Assembly (NCBI RefSeq): GCF_019890675.1
Contig: NZ_JAIOAA010000012.1
Location: 62,001-126,000 of the forward strand
Direction of reading: 5' to 3'
Source of the DNA: Micromonospora sp. PLK6-60
GTDB taxonomy: Bacteria > Actinomycetota > Actinomycetes > Mycobacteriales > Micromonosporaceae
DNA length: 64,000 nucleotides
In this document: one piece after another, positions 7,286 to 14,706 of the stretch
Layout of the letters: every line of letters begins with the position of its first letter
How positions within the stretch are numbered: position 1 is the stretch's first letter
The notes under the pieces: model-generated
Databases searched by the model: none
Told to the model about the DNA's origin: nothing
Seen by the model: only the letters and a program-made list of their open reading frames with translations
Position numbers and translations under genes: made by a program

Positions 7286-7651
7286 TCACGAGGAGATGTA
7301 GTGCAGGATCACGTTGTGCACGTGGTGGCTCTTCTCCGCGCCGCGGAACTCCACCTCGTAGGTCTGGGTGCCGACGTGCACGGCGATCGAGCCGGTGGAG
7401 AAGAACGACCCGCCCCACGACTTGTTGCTCACCACGCTCACGCTGGTGATCTTGCTGTACGGGATGCTGGTGATCGCGTACTTCTTGCCGATGAACGAGC
7501 GGTCCTGGATGATCACGCGCCGGTCGGTGAGCCCGATGAACCCGGTGCCGGTCCCCACGGCGTCGTAGACGGCGATGATCCGTTCCCCGTCGAGCAGCCC
7601 GCTCTGGATCTGTTGGAACTGCTCCTTGCGGTCGTACGTCGCGTTGGCCAT
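7286..7651 (-). CDS. Bacterial PH-domain protein
   Basis: 121 residues spanning one bacterial pleckstrin-homology (bPH) domain: the strands GFIGLTDRRVIIQDRSFIGK, YAITSIPYSKITSVSVVS and TGSIAVHVGTQTYEVEFRG, then a final helix SHHVHNVILHYIS. No membrane span, so it is probably cytosolic. The role of such stand-alone PH proteins is not established. The ATG has TACGGT seven bases upstream and no ribosome site, so it is probably leaderless. Confidence 0.8.
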   Translation of the reverse strand: MANATYDRKEQFQQIQSGLLDGERIIAVYDAVGTGTGFIGLTDRRVIIQDRSFIGKKYAITSIPYSKITSVSVVSNKSWGGSFFSTGSIAVHVGTQTYEVEFRGAEKSHHVHNVILHYISS

Positions 7652-7658
7652 GCGTCCC

Positions 7659-7664
7659 ACCGTA
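7659..7664 (-). promoter_or_regulatory. -10 box of a leaderless promoter (PH-domain gene)
   Basis: TACGGT on the minus strand, seven bases before the ATG at 7651. Confidence 0.45.
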
Positions 7665-7683
7665 CGAACCCCGGGCCACTTGC

Positions 7684-8571
7684 TCAGGTCAGCGGGTTCG
7701 CCTGGACCGCGGCCCGGACGAACTCCCGGACCCGGGCCGTGTCGTTGCCGGCCGACCAGACCGGCCCGCGCAGGATCGGCGGCGCGTCGTGGATCGGCAC
7801 GTACGCCACGTCGGGGCGCGGGTAGTAGCGCCGGGTGTGCGCGCCCACCGGCAACACACCGCGGCCCATGGCGACCAGCGTCAGCATCTCGGAGAACGTG
7901 TTGCCGACCGGCCCCCTCGGCACCGCCCGGCCGGACGGGGTCGACTCCGGGGTGCGGTCCCGCTTGAAGGCCGCCGAGGTCACCGCCGGGTACTGCACCA
8001 CCGGGTGCTCCGCGAGCACCTCCAGCGAGACCGAATTCGCGCCGGCCAGCGGATGGGTCGCGGCCACCGCGAGCACCCGGGGCTCCGACAGCAGCGGCGG
8101 GCCGCACCTCATCCCGTCGAACGGGTACGCCGCGACGAGGACATCGACCGTGCCGTCCCGAAGGCTCGACCGGGAGTTGGCCAGCTGCACCTCGGTCACC
8201 TCGACCGCACACTCCGGGTGGCGCCCGGTGAACAGGCCGACGGCTCGCAGCAGCACCGGCGCGGTCCACTCGCCGAGGAACGCAACCCGTAGCCGGCCGG
8301 TGATCCCGCGACCGGCCTCGACCGCCCGGCGTACCGCCTCGTCCATGCCGGCCACCAGCGGGGCCAGGTCGTCGGCGAGCTGCCGGCCGATCGGGGTGAG
8401 TCGCACGACCCGGCTGGTACGCGCGAACAGCGGCGCGCCGATCCGCCGCTCCAGCTTCCTGATCACCTGACTGACCCGACCGGTCGTCACCCGCAGCCGT
8501 TCGGCGGTCCGACCAAAGTGCAGCTCTTCGGCGAGGGCCAGGAAGGTCTCCACCTCGTGGCGTTCCAGCAC
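7684..8571 (-). CDS. LysR-family transcriptional regulator
   Basis: 295 residues from GTG 8571 with GAAGGG as ribosome site. Residues 1-60 form the LysR helix-turn-helix (FLALAEELHFGRTAERLRVT, then VSQVIRKLERRIGAPLFART). The remainder is the two-lobed effector domain (GRLRVAFLGEW ... VLAVAATHPLAG). It is divergent from the DUF1801/VOC operon and probably controls it or itself. An inverted repeat CGTTGA-N7-TCAACG is just upstream of its start. The effector is unknown. Confidence 0.9.
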   Translation of the reverse strand: MLERHEVETFLALAEELHFGRTAERLRVTTGRVSQVIRKLERRIGAPLFARTSRVVRLTPIGRQLADDLAPLVAGMDEAVRRAVEAGRGITGRLRVAFLGEWTAPVLLRAVGLFTGRHPECAVEVTEVQLANSRSSLRDGTVDVLVAAYPFDGMRCGPPLLSEPRVLAVAATHPLAGANSVSLEVLAEHPVVQYPAVTSAAFKRDRTPESTPSGRAVPRGPVGNTFSEMLTLVAMGRGVLPVGAHTRRYYPRPDVAYVPIHDAPPILRGPVWSAGNDTARVREFVRAAVQANPLT

Positions 8572-8583
8572 GTCCGAACCCTT

Positions 8584-8602
8584 CGTTGAACCTGGCTCAA
8601 CG
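8584..8602. promoter_or_regulatory. Candidate LysR binding site
   Basis: CGTTGAACCTGGCTCAACG, an inverted repeat with six-base arms, 13 bases upstream of the LysR GTG in the divergent spacer. This is the usual position for autoregulation. Inferred only. Confidence 0.35.
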
Positions 8603-8688
8603 ATGGTAGAGCGTTCGGGTCTTGGTCGGCTCCGTCGCTCGGCGGAGGGTGGGAGCAGCAGAGACGAGCCCGAAAGGCAGCGTGAACC

Positions 8689-9045
8689 ATGACGACCGTG
8701 AGCGACCAGTTGGCGACCCTCGACCCACCACTGCGCGAAATCGCGGAGGAACTGCGCAGCGTCATCGAAGCGGCACTGCCCGAGGCGTCCGCTGCGGTGT
8801 GGCACGGTCACCCGGTGTGGGGACTCGGTGACAAGCCGGGGCGGCAGCCGGTCTGCCTGGTCAAGGGATACTCCTCGCACGTCGCCTTCGGGCTGTGGCG
8901 GGGGCAGGACATCGAGGACCGGTCCGGACGGCTGGTTCCCGGGGCCCGGCGGATGGCGTCGGTGAAGCTGCGTGCCGCCGCCGACCTCGACGCCGCCCTG
9001 TTCGCCGGCTGGCTGCGCCAGGCGTACGCGCTGGAGGCGAAGTGA
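8689..9045 (+). CDS. DUF1801-domain protein
   Basis: 118 residues. The sequence follows the DUF1801 (YdhG-like) pattern: an N-terminal helix LREIAEELRSVIEAALPEA, the AAVWHGHPVWGLG strand, then CLVKGYSSHVAFGLWRG and a C-terminal helix DAALFAGWLRQAYALEAK. Biochemical function is not established for the family. Its stop overlaps the GTG of the VOC gene by four bases, so the two are translated together. Divergent from the LysR regulator, its probable controller. Confidence 0.8.
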   Translation: MTTVSDQLATLDPPLREIAEELRSVIEAALPEASAAVWHGHPVWGLGDKPGRQPVCLVKGYSSHVAFGLWRGQDIEDRSGRLVPGARRMASVKLRAAADLDAALFAGWLRQAYALEAK

Positions 9046-9437
9046 GCGCGGTCAGCGTCACCGGGCTCGACCACCTGGTGCTCAACGTGGCCGACGTCGA
9101 CCGGTCACTGGACTTCTACTGCGCAACCCTCGATCTGGCCCCGGTCCGGGTCGAGCAGTGGCGGGCCGGGCGGGTGCCGTTCCCGTCGGTGCGGGTCGAC
9201 GCGGGGACCATCATCGACCTGGTGCACGGCGATCGGGGTGGCACCAACGTCGACCACTTCTGCCTGGTCGTCGAGCCGTTGGACTGGCAACAGGTGATCG
9301 ACTCGGGGATCTTCACCGTGCTGGCGGGTCCGGTCGAGCGGTTCGGCGCGCGAGGCAGCGCCATCTCGGTCTACGTCCGGGACCCGGACGGCAACTCGGT
9401 GGAGCTGCGCTGGTACCCGCAGGACGTGGCAGGCTGA
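9042..9437 (+). CDS. VOC-superfamily (glyoxalase/bleomycin-resistance-like) protein
   Basis: 131 residues with a complete single VOC domain: GLDHLVLNVADVDRSLDFYC gives the first metal-ligand His, NVDHFCLVVEPLDW the central one, and VRDPDGNSVELRW the terminal Glu. All usual ligand positions are occupied, so it may be a metalloenzyme such as a fosfomycin- or glyoxal-type enzyme; the substrate is unknown. It overlaps the DUF1801 stop (GTGA) and forms a two-gene operon with it. Confidence 0.85.
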   Translation: MSAVSVTGLDHLVLNVADVDRSLDFYCATLDLAPVRVEQWRAGRVPFPSVRVDAGTIIDLVHGDRGGTNVDHFCLVVEPLDWQQVIDSGIFTVLAGPVERFGARGSAISVYVRDPDGNSVELRWYPQDVAG

Positions 9438-9443
9438 GCGAGG

Positions 9444-9752
9444 TCAGGAGCCGGTGACGGCGCGGTACGCGTCCTCGATGCGGGCGGCCAGCAGGACCTC
9501 GCCCTCGCTCAACGGGGCGCCGTCGCCGTGCCCGACCCGGATCTGCGTCCGGTCGGCGCGCCGGCTGATGTCCGGGCGCAGGCGCAGGGCGTCCGCGACC
9601 ACCTTGACCCGCTCGGTCAGGGCCGCGTGCTGGGTGTCGTCCATGACCAGGGTCCGGCGGATCTGTTCGCCTTCGCGCGTCCAACCGGACAGCAAGGTCA
9701 ACGCGTCACTGAGATAGTCGTGTTTCGCTCGGCTTGCAAACAGCGCGCGCAT
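9444..9752 (-). CDS. PCD-like (4a-hydroxytetrahydrobiopterin dehydratase-related) protein lacking catalytic His
   Basis: 102 residues aligning from memory with pterin-4a-carbinolamine dehydratases: a leading SDALTLLSGWTREGEQIRRT, a long helix ALTERVKVVADALRL, and the terminal LSEGEVLLAARIEDAY. The family's HHP active-site motif is Leu58-Arg59-Pro60 here and the later His position is Gln70. Dehydratase activity is therefore unlikely. The ATG has a strong ribosome site (GGGAGG, seven-base spacing). It is divergent from the Nudix gene. Confidence 0.65.
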   Translation of the reverse strand: MRALFASRAKHDYLSDALTLLSGWTREGEQIRRTLVMDDTQHAALTERVKVVADALRLRPDISRRADRTQIRVGHGDGAPLSEGEVLLAARIEDAYRAVTGS

Positions 9753-9936
9753 CACCGCACCTCCCAGGCGTCGTTGCCGGCTTGTGGCCAAATCGTCGCC
9801 GTCCCGTGTCCTCGTCGGTTCCCCAAGTTTGGTCTCCCGCGCGTGGGTGTGTCCACGCCCACACTTCCCAGATCTATTGGCCTGGCGGCCGGCCAAGGTA
9901 CCCAAACCGCCGATTGATCTGGCACCCTGGACGCCC

Positions 9937-10377
9937 GTGCGGACCGAACGGGCTAATGGGCATGGGCAGGCCGACCGACGCGACCCGAAGGTCGTCGTCG
10001 GGGCCGCGATCATCGTGGACGGGCGGGTGCTCGCCTGCGCCCGGGCCGCCCCGCCCGAGGTCGCCGGCCGGTGGGAGTTCCCCGGCGGCAAGGTCGAGCC
10101 CGGCGAGAGCGAGACCGCCGCGCTGGTCCGGGAGTGCGCCGAGGAGCTGGCCGTACGCGTGGAGGTCGGCGACCGGGTCGGCCGGGACGTCCGGATGGCC
10201 CACGGCCGGTCCGTGCTGCGGGTGTACGCGGCCCGGCTGCTGCACGGCGACCAGCCGGAGGCGCTGGAGCACTCCGCGCTGCGCTGGCTGTCGGCCGACG
10301 AACTGGACACCGTCGACTGGCTCCCCGCGGACGTCCCGATCGTGGCCGCGCTGCGGCCACTGCTCGCCGCGGACTGA
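9937..10377 (+). CDS. MutT-type Nudix hydrolase
   Basis: About 146 residues from GTG 9937. The core KVVVGAAIIVDGRVLACARA leads to WEFPGGKVEPGE and the Nudix box ending RECAEELAV, with all Glu metal ligands present. The ending (LRWLSADELDTVDWLPADV) is that of MutT/(deoxy)nucleoside triphosphate pyrophosphohydrolases, which clean oxidised nucleotides. The start is uncertain: the frame is open upstream to 9784, but family proteins begin just before the VVVGAA strand. No ribosome site is seen. Confidence 0.8.
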   Translation: MRTERANGHGQADRRDPKVVVGAAIIVDGRVLACARAAPPEVAGRWEFPGGKVEPGESETAALVRECAEELAVRVEVGDRVGRDVRMAHGRSVLRVYAARLLHGDQPEALEHSALRWLSADELDTVDWLPADVPIVAALRPLLAAD

Positions 10378-10460
10378 CCCGGACGCGCTGACCGGGGCCC
10401 AAGCGCCGGCTGACGCCGAAGCGCTGGCTGGGGCCGAAGCGGACACCCGGTCGGAAACGG

Positions 10461-10495
10461 GACGGGGGCCGCCGGCAGTCGCCGTGGCCCCCGTC
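10461..10495. terminator. Hairpin terminator between convergent genes
   Basis: Perfect 10-base stem (GACGGGGGCC / GGCCCCCGTC) with a 15-base loop, between the Nudix gene and sdhB, which converge. There is no T-run, as is usual in this GC-rich DNA. Confidence 0.55.
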
Positions 10496-10514
10496 ATCGT
10501 CTGCGCCGGTGTGC

Positions 10515-11582
10515 TCAGTGCTTCTCGTCCTGCTGCGGGTGGGCGAAGTTGAGGTGCTCGGGCGGCAGCGGGAAGCTGACGTCGTCACCGAACGGCGACG
10601 GGGCCGCGGCCCGGTCGAAGGTCAACTCCGTCAGCGGGAGCTTGCCGCTGGCGTCGACGGCCGGGGCGGTCGGGTGGGGCACCTCGCGGTGCCAGTTGAC
10701 GCCCTGCTGCGCCTGGCGCTCGGCCTGCGCGTCGTGCGAGCCGCCGGCGTGCGAGTGCACACCGCCGTGCGCGGCACCCGCGCGCACCGCACCGCTGGAA
10801 TGGCCGCTGGTCACGCTGGTCTGAGGCACCTGACCCCTCCGGAAGATCTTGCTACCAAGCCACACAAGGGGATCGTACCTGCGGTCGACGACGCGCTCCT
10901 TCATGGGGATGATCGCGTTGTCTGTGATCTTGATGTGCTCGGGGCAGACCTCGGTGCAGCACTTGGTGATGTTGCAGAAGCCCAGGCCCTGCTCGGCCTG
11001 CGCGTACTCCTTGCGGTCGGTCTTCGCGTCGAGCGGGTGCATGTCCAGCTCGGCGGCCCGGATGAAGAAACGCGGGCCGGAGAACGCCTGCTTGTTCTCG
11101 TCGTGGTCCCGGATCACGTGGCAGACGTTCTGGCACAGGAAGCACTCGATGCACTTGCGGAACTCCTGCGAGCGTTCCACGTCGACCTGTTGCATCCGGT
11201 ACTCGCCCGGCGCGAGGTCGGCCGGCGGCGCGAACGCCGGGGTCTCCCGGGCCTTCTCGTAGTTGAAGGAGACGTCGGTGACCAGGTCGCGGATCACCGG
11301 GAAGGTCCGCAACGGGGTCACCGTGACCGTCTCGTCCTCCTCGAAGGTGGACATCCGGGTCATGCAGCTCAGCCGCGGCTTGCCGTTGATCTCCATCGAG
11401 CAGGAGCCGCACTTGCCCGCCTTGCAGTTCCACCGGCAGGCGAGGTCGGGCGTCTCGGTGGCCTGGAGTCGGTGGATGACGTCGAGGACCACCTCGCCCT
11501 CGTTCACCTCGACCGTGTAGTCCTGCAGGTCACCGCCGGTGTCGTCGCCGCGCCAGATCCGGAACTGCCTCTTGGTTCCCAT
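10515..11582 (-). CDS. sdhB: Succinate dehydrogenase iron-sulfur subunit with long C-terminal tail
   Basis: 355 residues. Carries electrons from the flavoprotein to the membrane anchor. The N-terminal domain has the [2Fe-2S] cluster Cys (CRWNCKAGKCGSC, later C in LSCMTR). The C-terminal domain has two ferredoxin-like motifs (CIECFLCQNVC and CNITKCCTEVCPEHI). The family normally ends shortly after IPMKERVVDRRYDPL; here about 110 more residues follow, rich in His, Gln, Pro and Ala (AAHGGVHSHAGGSHDAQAER). The ATG overlaps the sdhA stop by one base. Confidence 0.93.
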   Translation of the reverse strand: MGTKRQFRIWRGDDTGGDLQDYTVEVNEGEVVLDVIHRLQATETPDLACRWNCKAGKCGSCSMEINGKPRLSCMTRMSTFEEDETVTVTPLRTFPVIRDLVTDVSFNYEKARETPAFAPPADLAPGEYRMQQVDVERSQEFRKCIECFLCQNVCHVIRDHDENKQAFSGPRFFIRAAELDMHPLDAKTDRKEYAQAEQGLGFCNITKCCTEVCPEHIKITDNAIIPMKERVVDRRYDPLVWLGSKIFRRGQVPQTSVTSGHSSGAVRAGAAHGGVHSHAGGSHDAQAERQAQQGVNWHREVPHPTAPAVDASGKLPLTELTFDRAAAPSPFGDDVSFPLPPEHLNFAHPQQDEKH

Positions 11583-13495
11583 CAGTTGCCCGCCTCCTTC
11601 GCGAGGGCGTCGAACTCGGCGAGTTCCTCGTCGGTCAGGTACTTGGACAGCTCGGCCCGGTCGAACAGGCCGATCAGCTCCGCCCGCATCTTCGGCAGCG
11701 GCTTGTGGGTCAGCACGACGGCGTCCCCGTCGAGCTTGCAGACCAGGTTCACCTGGCGCCACCTGGGCTCCATCCCCGGGAAGTCCTCCCGGGTGTGCCC
11801 GCCGCGGGACTCCTGCCGCTCCAGCGCGGCCTTCGCGGTGCACTCCGACACCACAAGCATGTTGCGCAGGTCCAGCGCGAGGTGCCAGCCCGGGTTGTAG
11901 CGCCGGCCGCCGGCCGCGCTGACCTTCGCCACCCGCTCGCGCAGCTCGGCCAGCCGGGACATGGCGTCCACCAGCTCGCCCTCCCGGCGGATGATGCCGA
12001 CCAGGTCGCCCATCACCGCCTGGAGATCCTGCTGCAGGACGTACGGGCTCTCGCCGGTGTCGCGCTGCAACGGCGCCAGCGCCGTCTCCACCGCGGCCTC
12101 CACCGCGCTGACCGACACCTGCGGCCGGGCGGCCAGCCCGTCGGCGTACGAGGCGGCGTGGCCGCCGGCCCGCTTGCCGAAGACCAGCAGGTCGGAGAGC
12201 GAGTTGCCGCCGAGCCGGTTGGAGCCGTGCATGCCGCCGGAGACCTCACCGGCGGCGAACAGCCCCTGCACGGTGCCGAACGCGGCCCCCGAGTCCGGGT
12301 CGACCTCGACGCCGCCCATCACGTAGTGGCAGGTCGGACCGACCTCCATCGGCTCCTTGGTGATGTCGACGTCGGCCAGCTCCTTGAACTGGTGGTACAT
12401 CGACGGCAGCCGGCGACGGATCTCCTCGGCCGACTTGCGGGAGGCGATGTCGAGGTAGACGCCCCCGGCGGGCGTACCCCGGCCGGCCTTGACCTCGCTG
12501 TTGATCGCCCGGGCGACCTCGTCGCGGGGGAGCAGCTCCGGCGGGCGCCGGTTGTTGTCCGGGTCCTCGTACCAGCGGTCCGCCTCCTCCTCGGTCTCCG
12601 CGTACTGCTTCCGGAAGACGTCGGGGACGTAGTCGAACATGAACCGCTTGCCGTCGGAGTTCTTCAGGACGCCGCCGTCGCCGCGCACCGACTCGGTGAC
12701 CAGGATGCCCTTCACCGAGGGCGGCCAGACCATGCCGGTCGGGTGGAACTGGAGGAACTCCATGTTGATAAGCGTCCCGCCGGCCCGCAGCGCCAGCGCG
12801 TGTCCGTCCCCGGTGTACTCCCAGGAGTTCGAGGTGACCTTGTAGGAGCGGCCCACCCCGCCGGTCGCCAGGACCACCGCCGGGGCCTCGAAGAGGACGA
12901 ACTCGCCGGACTCCCGGTAGTAGCCGAACGCCCCGGCCACCCGGTCGCCGTCGAGCAGCAGCTCGGTGATGGTGGTCTCGGAGAAGACCCGGATCCGGGC
13001 CTCGTAGTCGCCGAGGTCGCGCTTGTCCTCCTGCTGGAGGGAGACGATCTTCTGCTGGAGGGTACGGATCAGCTCCAGGCCGGTCCGGTCGCCGACGTGC
13101 GCCAGTCGCGGATACTCGTGGCCACCGAAGTTGCGCTGCGAGATCTTGCCGTCCTTGGTGCGGTCGAAGAGCGCGCCGTACGTCTCCAGCTCCCAGATCC
13201 GCTGCGGCGACTCCTTGGCGTGCAGCTCGGCCATCCGGAAGTTGTTCAGGAATTTGCCGCCGCGCATCGTGTCGCGGAAGTGGACCTGCCAGCTGTCCCG
13301 GCTGTTCACGTTGCCCATGGCGGCGGCCGCGCCGCCCTCGGCCATCACCGTGTGCGCCTTGCCGAACAGCGACTTGGAGATGATCGCGGTCTTCTTGCCC
13401 GCCAGCCGGGCCTCGATCGCCGCCCGCAGGCCGGCGCCGCCGGCCCCGATCACGACGACGTCGTAGTGGTGTCGTTCGATTCGCGTCTCAGTCAT
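11582..13495 (-). CDS. sdhA: Succinate dehydrogenase flavoprotein subunit
   Basis: 637 residues. Oxidises succinate to fumarate in the TCA cycle at the membrane. Visible signatures: the dinucleotide motif VVVIGAGGAGLRAAIEA at 13-29, the covalent-FAD His48 in AHTVMAEGG, FLQFHPTGM of the active site, TESVRGDGG and the FAD motif GSNRLGGNSLSD. Length is normal for this class. It is the middle gene of sdhC-sdhA-sdhB, with 12 bases to the anchor gene and a one-base overlap with sdhB. The anchor type resembles the single large anchor of actinobacterial Sdh1. Confidence 0.95.
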   Translation of the reverse strand: MTETRIERHHYDVVVIGAGGAGLRAAIEARLAGKKTAIISKSLFGKAHTVMAEGGAAAAMGNVNSRDSWQVHFRDTMRGGKFLNNFRMAELHAKESPQRIWELETYGALFDRTKDGKISQRNFGGHEYPRLAHVGDRTGLELIRTLQQKIVSLQQEDKRDLGDYEARIRVFSETTITELLLDGDRVAGAFGYYRESGEFVLFEAPAVVLATGGVGRSYKVTSNSWEYTGDGHALALRAGGTLINMEFLQFHPTGMVWPPSVKGILVTESVRGDGGVLKNSDGKRFMFDYVPDVFRKQYAETEEEADRWYEDPDNNRRPPELLPRDEVARAINSEVKAGRGTPAGGVYLDIASRKSAEEIRRRLPSMYHQFKELADVDITKEPMEVGPTCHYVMGGVEVDPDSGAAFGTVQGLFAAGEVSGGMHGSNRLGGNSLSDLLVFGKRAGGHAASYADGLAARPQVSVSAVEAAVETALAPLQRDTGESPYVLQQDLQAVMGDLVGIIRREGELVDAMSRLAELRERVAKVSAAGGRRYNPGWHLALDLRNMLVVSECTAKAALERQESRGGHTREDFPGMEPRWRQVNLVCKLDGDAVVLTHKPLPKMRAELIGLFDRAELSKYLTDEELAEFDALAKEAGN

Positions 13496-13507
13496 GTCCA
13501 GGGGCCT

Positions 13508-14329
13508 CTAGTTGATGAACCGCAGGTCGTTGAACCAGCCGGCGGCGATGGCCATGACGTAGAAGTCGGTCAGCGCCAGCGTGCCGAGGGTGATCCAGGC
13601 GAGCTGCATGTGCCGGACGTTCAGCCAGGACACCCCGGTCCAGGCCTTGTACCGCACCGGGTGCTTGGAGAAGTGCTTCAGCCGGCCGCCGATGATGTGC
13701 CGGCAGGAGTGGCAGGAAATCGTGTACGCCCAGAGCATCACCACGTTGGCCAGCAGGATCAGGTTGCCGAGCCCGAAGCCGAAGCCCTTGGGAGAGTGGA
13801 AGGCGTAGATCGCGTCCCAGGTGTTGATCAGCGAGATGATCGCGGCGGCGTAGAAGAAGTAGCGGTGCAGGTTTTGCCCGAGCAGCGGGAACCGGGTCTC
13901 ACCGCTGTAGCTCTGGTGCCCGTCCGGCACCGCGCAGGCCGGCGGCGACAGCCAGAACGACCGGTAGTACGCCTTGCGGTAGTAGTAGCAGGTCAGCCGG
14001 AACAGCAGCAGGAACGGCAGGGTGAAGGCCGCGTCCGGGATGATCCACCAACCGGGCAGGTACTGGCCGAAGTGCGAGGAGCCCTCCACGCACCGGTCGG
14101 TGACGCACGGCGAGTAGAACGGCGTCAGGTAGTGGTACTGCTCCACCCAGTACCACTTGTGCATGAAGACCCGGACCGTCGCGTAGCTGACCCACGCGCC
14201 GAGCCCGACGACGGTGATCAGTGGCGCCAGCCACCAGCGGTCGGTGCGCAACGTCTTCGCCGCGATGGCGGCGCGTGCTCGCGCTCCCCGCGGCTGCGAT
14301 CTCGGCGTCTTGGCCGACGTTGTTGTCAT
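13508..14329 (-). CDS. sdhC: Succinate dehydrogenase membrane anchor (cytochrome b-type)
   Basis: 273 residues, one large anchor subunit with about five membrane spans (WWLAPLITVVGLGAWVSY, AAFTLPFLLLFRLTCYYY, FFYAAAIISLINTWDAIYAF, GNLILLANVVMLWAYTIS, QLAWITLGTLALTDFYVMAI). His residues in or near the spans (FMHKWYW, NLHRYFF, SCHSCRHII, VRHMQLAW) are candidate haem ligands. The N-terminal ~25 residues are basic and cytosolic. First gene of the sdh operon; AGGGAG precedes the ATG. Confidence 0.88.
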   Translation of the reverse strand: MTTTSAKTPRSQPRGARARAAIAAKTLRTDRWWLAPLITVVGLGAWVSYATVRVFMHKWYWVEQYHYLTPFYSPCVTDRCVEGSSHFGQYLPGWWIIPDAAFTLPFLLLFRLTCYYYRKAYYRSFWLSPPACAVPDGHQSYSGETRFPLLGQNLHRYFFYAAAIISLINTWDAIYAFHSPKGFGFGLGNLILLANVVMLWAYTISCHSCRHIIGGRLKHFSKHPVRYKAWTGVSWLNVRHMQLAWITLGTLALTDFYVMAIAAGWFNDLRFIN

Positions 14330-14706
14330 TCGAGTCGTCTCCCTGACGTCGCTGCCCCGCCGGGCGGCGGATCACGTTCCGTTCGGCCGGCGGAGGCGGT
14401 GAGGCCGCGTCCGCCGGACCGGGTGCTGCACGCGTGCGACCGCGCCGCGAAAAGGGCGCAGCTAAGTGACACACGTTACGCCGATCTTCACGGCCCGGCC
14501 GTGCAACGCAGTGTCCCGTGTGTTTTCCAGCTTGGAAAGACCTTCCGCCAAGATCAATATTTGGCGCCCCTCATGGACCGACGGCGCGACATGCGGCAGC
14601 CCGGGGTGTCCGGGCGTCGGGATGGCGCGGGTTGCGGCGGTGCGGGGTGTCGGGACGCGCGTGGCTCGGGATGGTGCGGGTTGCGGTGGTGCGGGGTGTC
14701 GGGCGG
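14330..14706. other. 377-base region upstream of the sdh operon
   Basis: No supported gene. It should contain the sdh promoter. Visible elements are two short inverted repeats (TTTCCA-GCT-TGGAAA at 14524-14538 and CGCCAA-N9-TTGGCG at 14546-14566) in an unusually AT-rich patch, and a duplicated 37-base block at 14618-14703. Confidence 0.6.
14618..14703. repeat. Imperfect direct repeat, two 37-base copies
   Basis: 14618-14654 and 14667-14703 are the same 37-base G-rich block (core GCGGGTTGCGG and GTGCGGGGTGTCGGG) with two C/T differences, separated by 12 bases. It lies directly after the TldE-type gene. Confidence 0.75.

Noticed and set aside
14618..14703. Possible CRISPR-like repeat
   Set aside because: Only two copies, a 12-base spacer, no cas genes; a simple local duplication.
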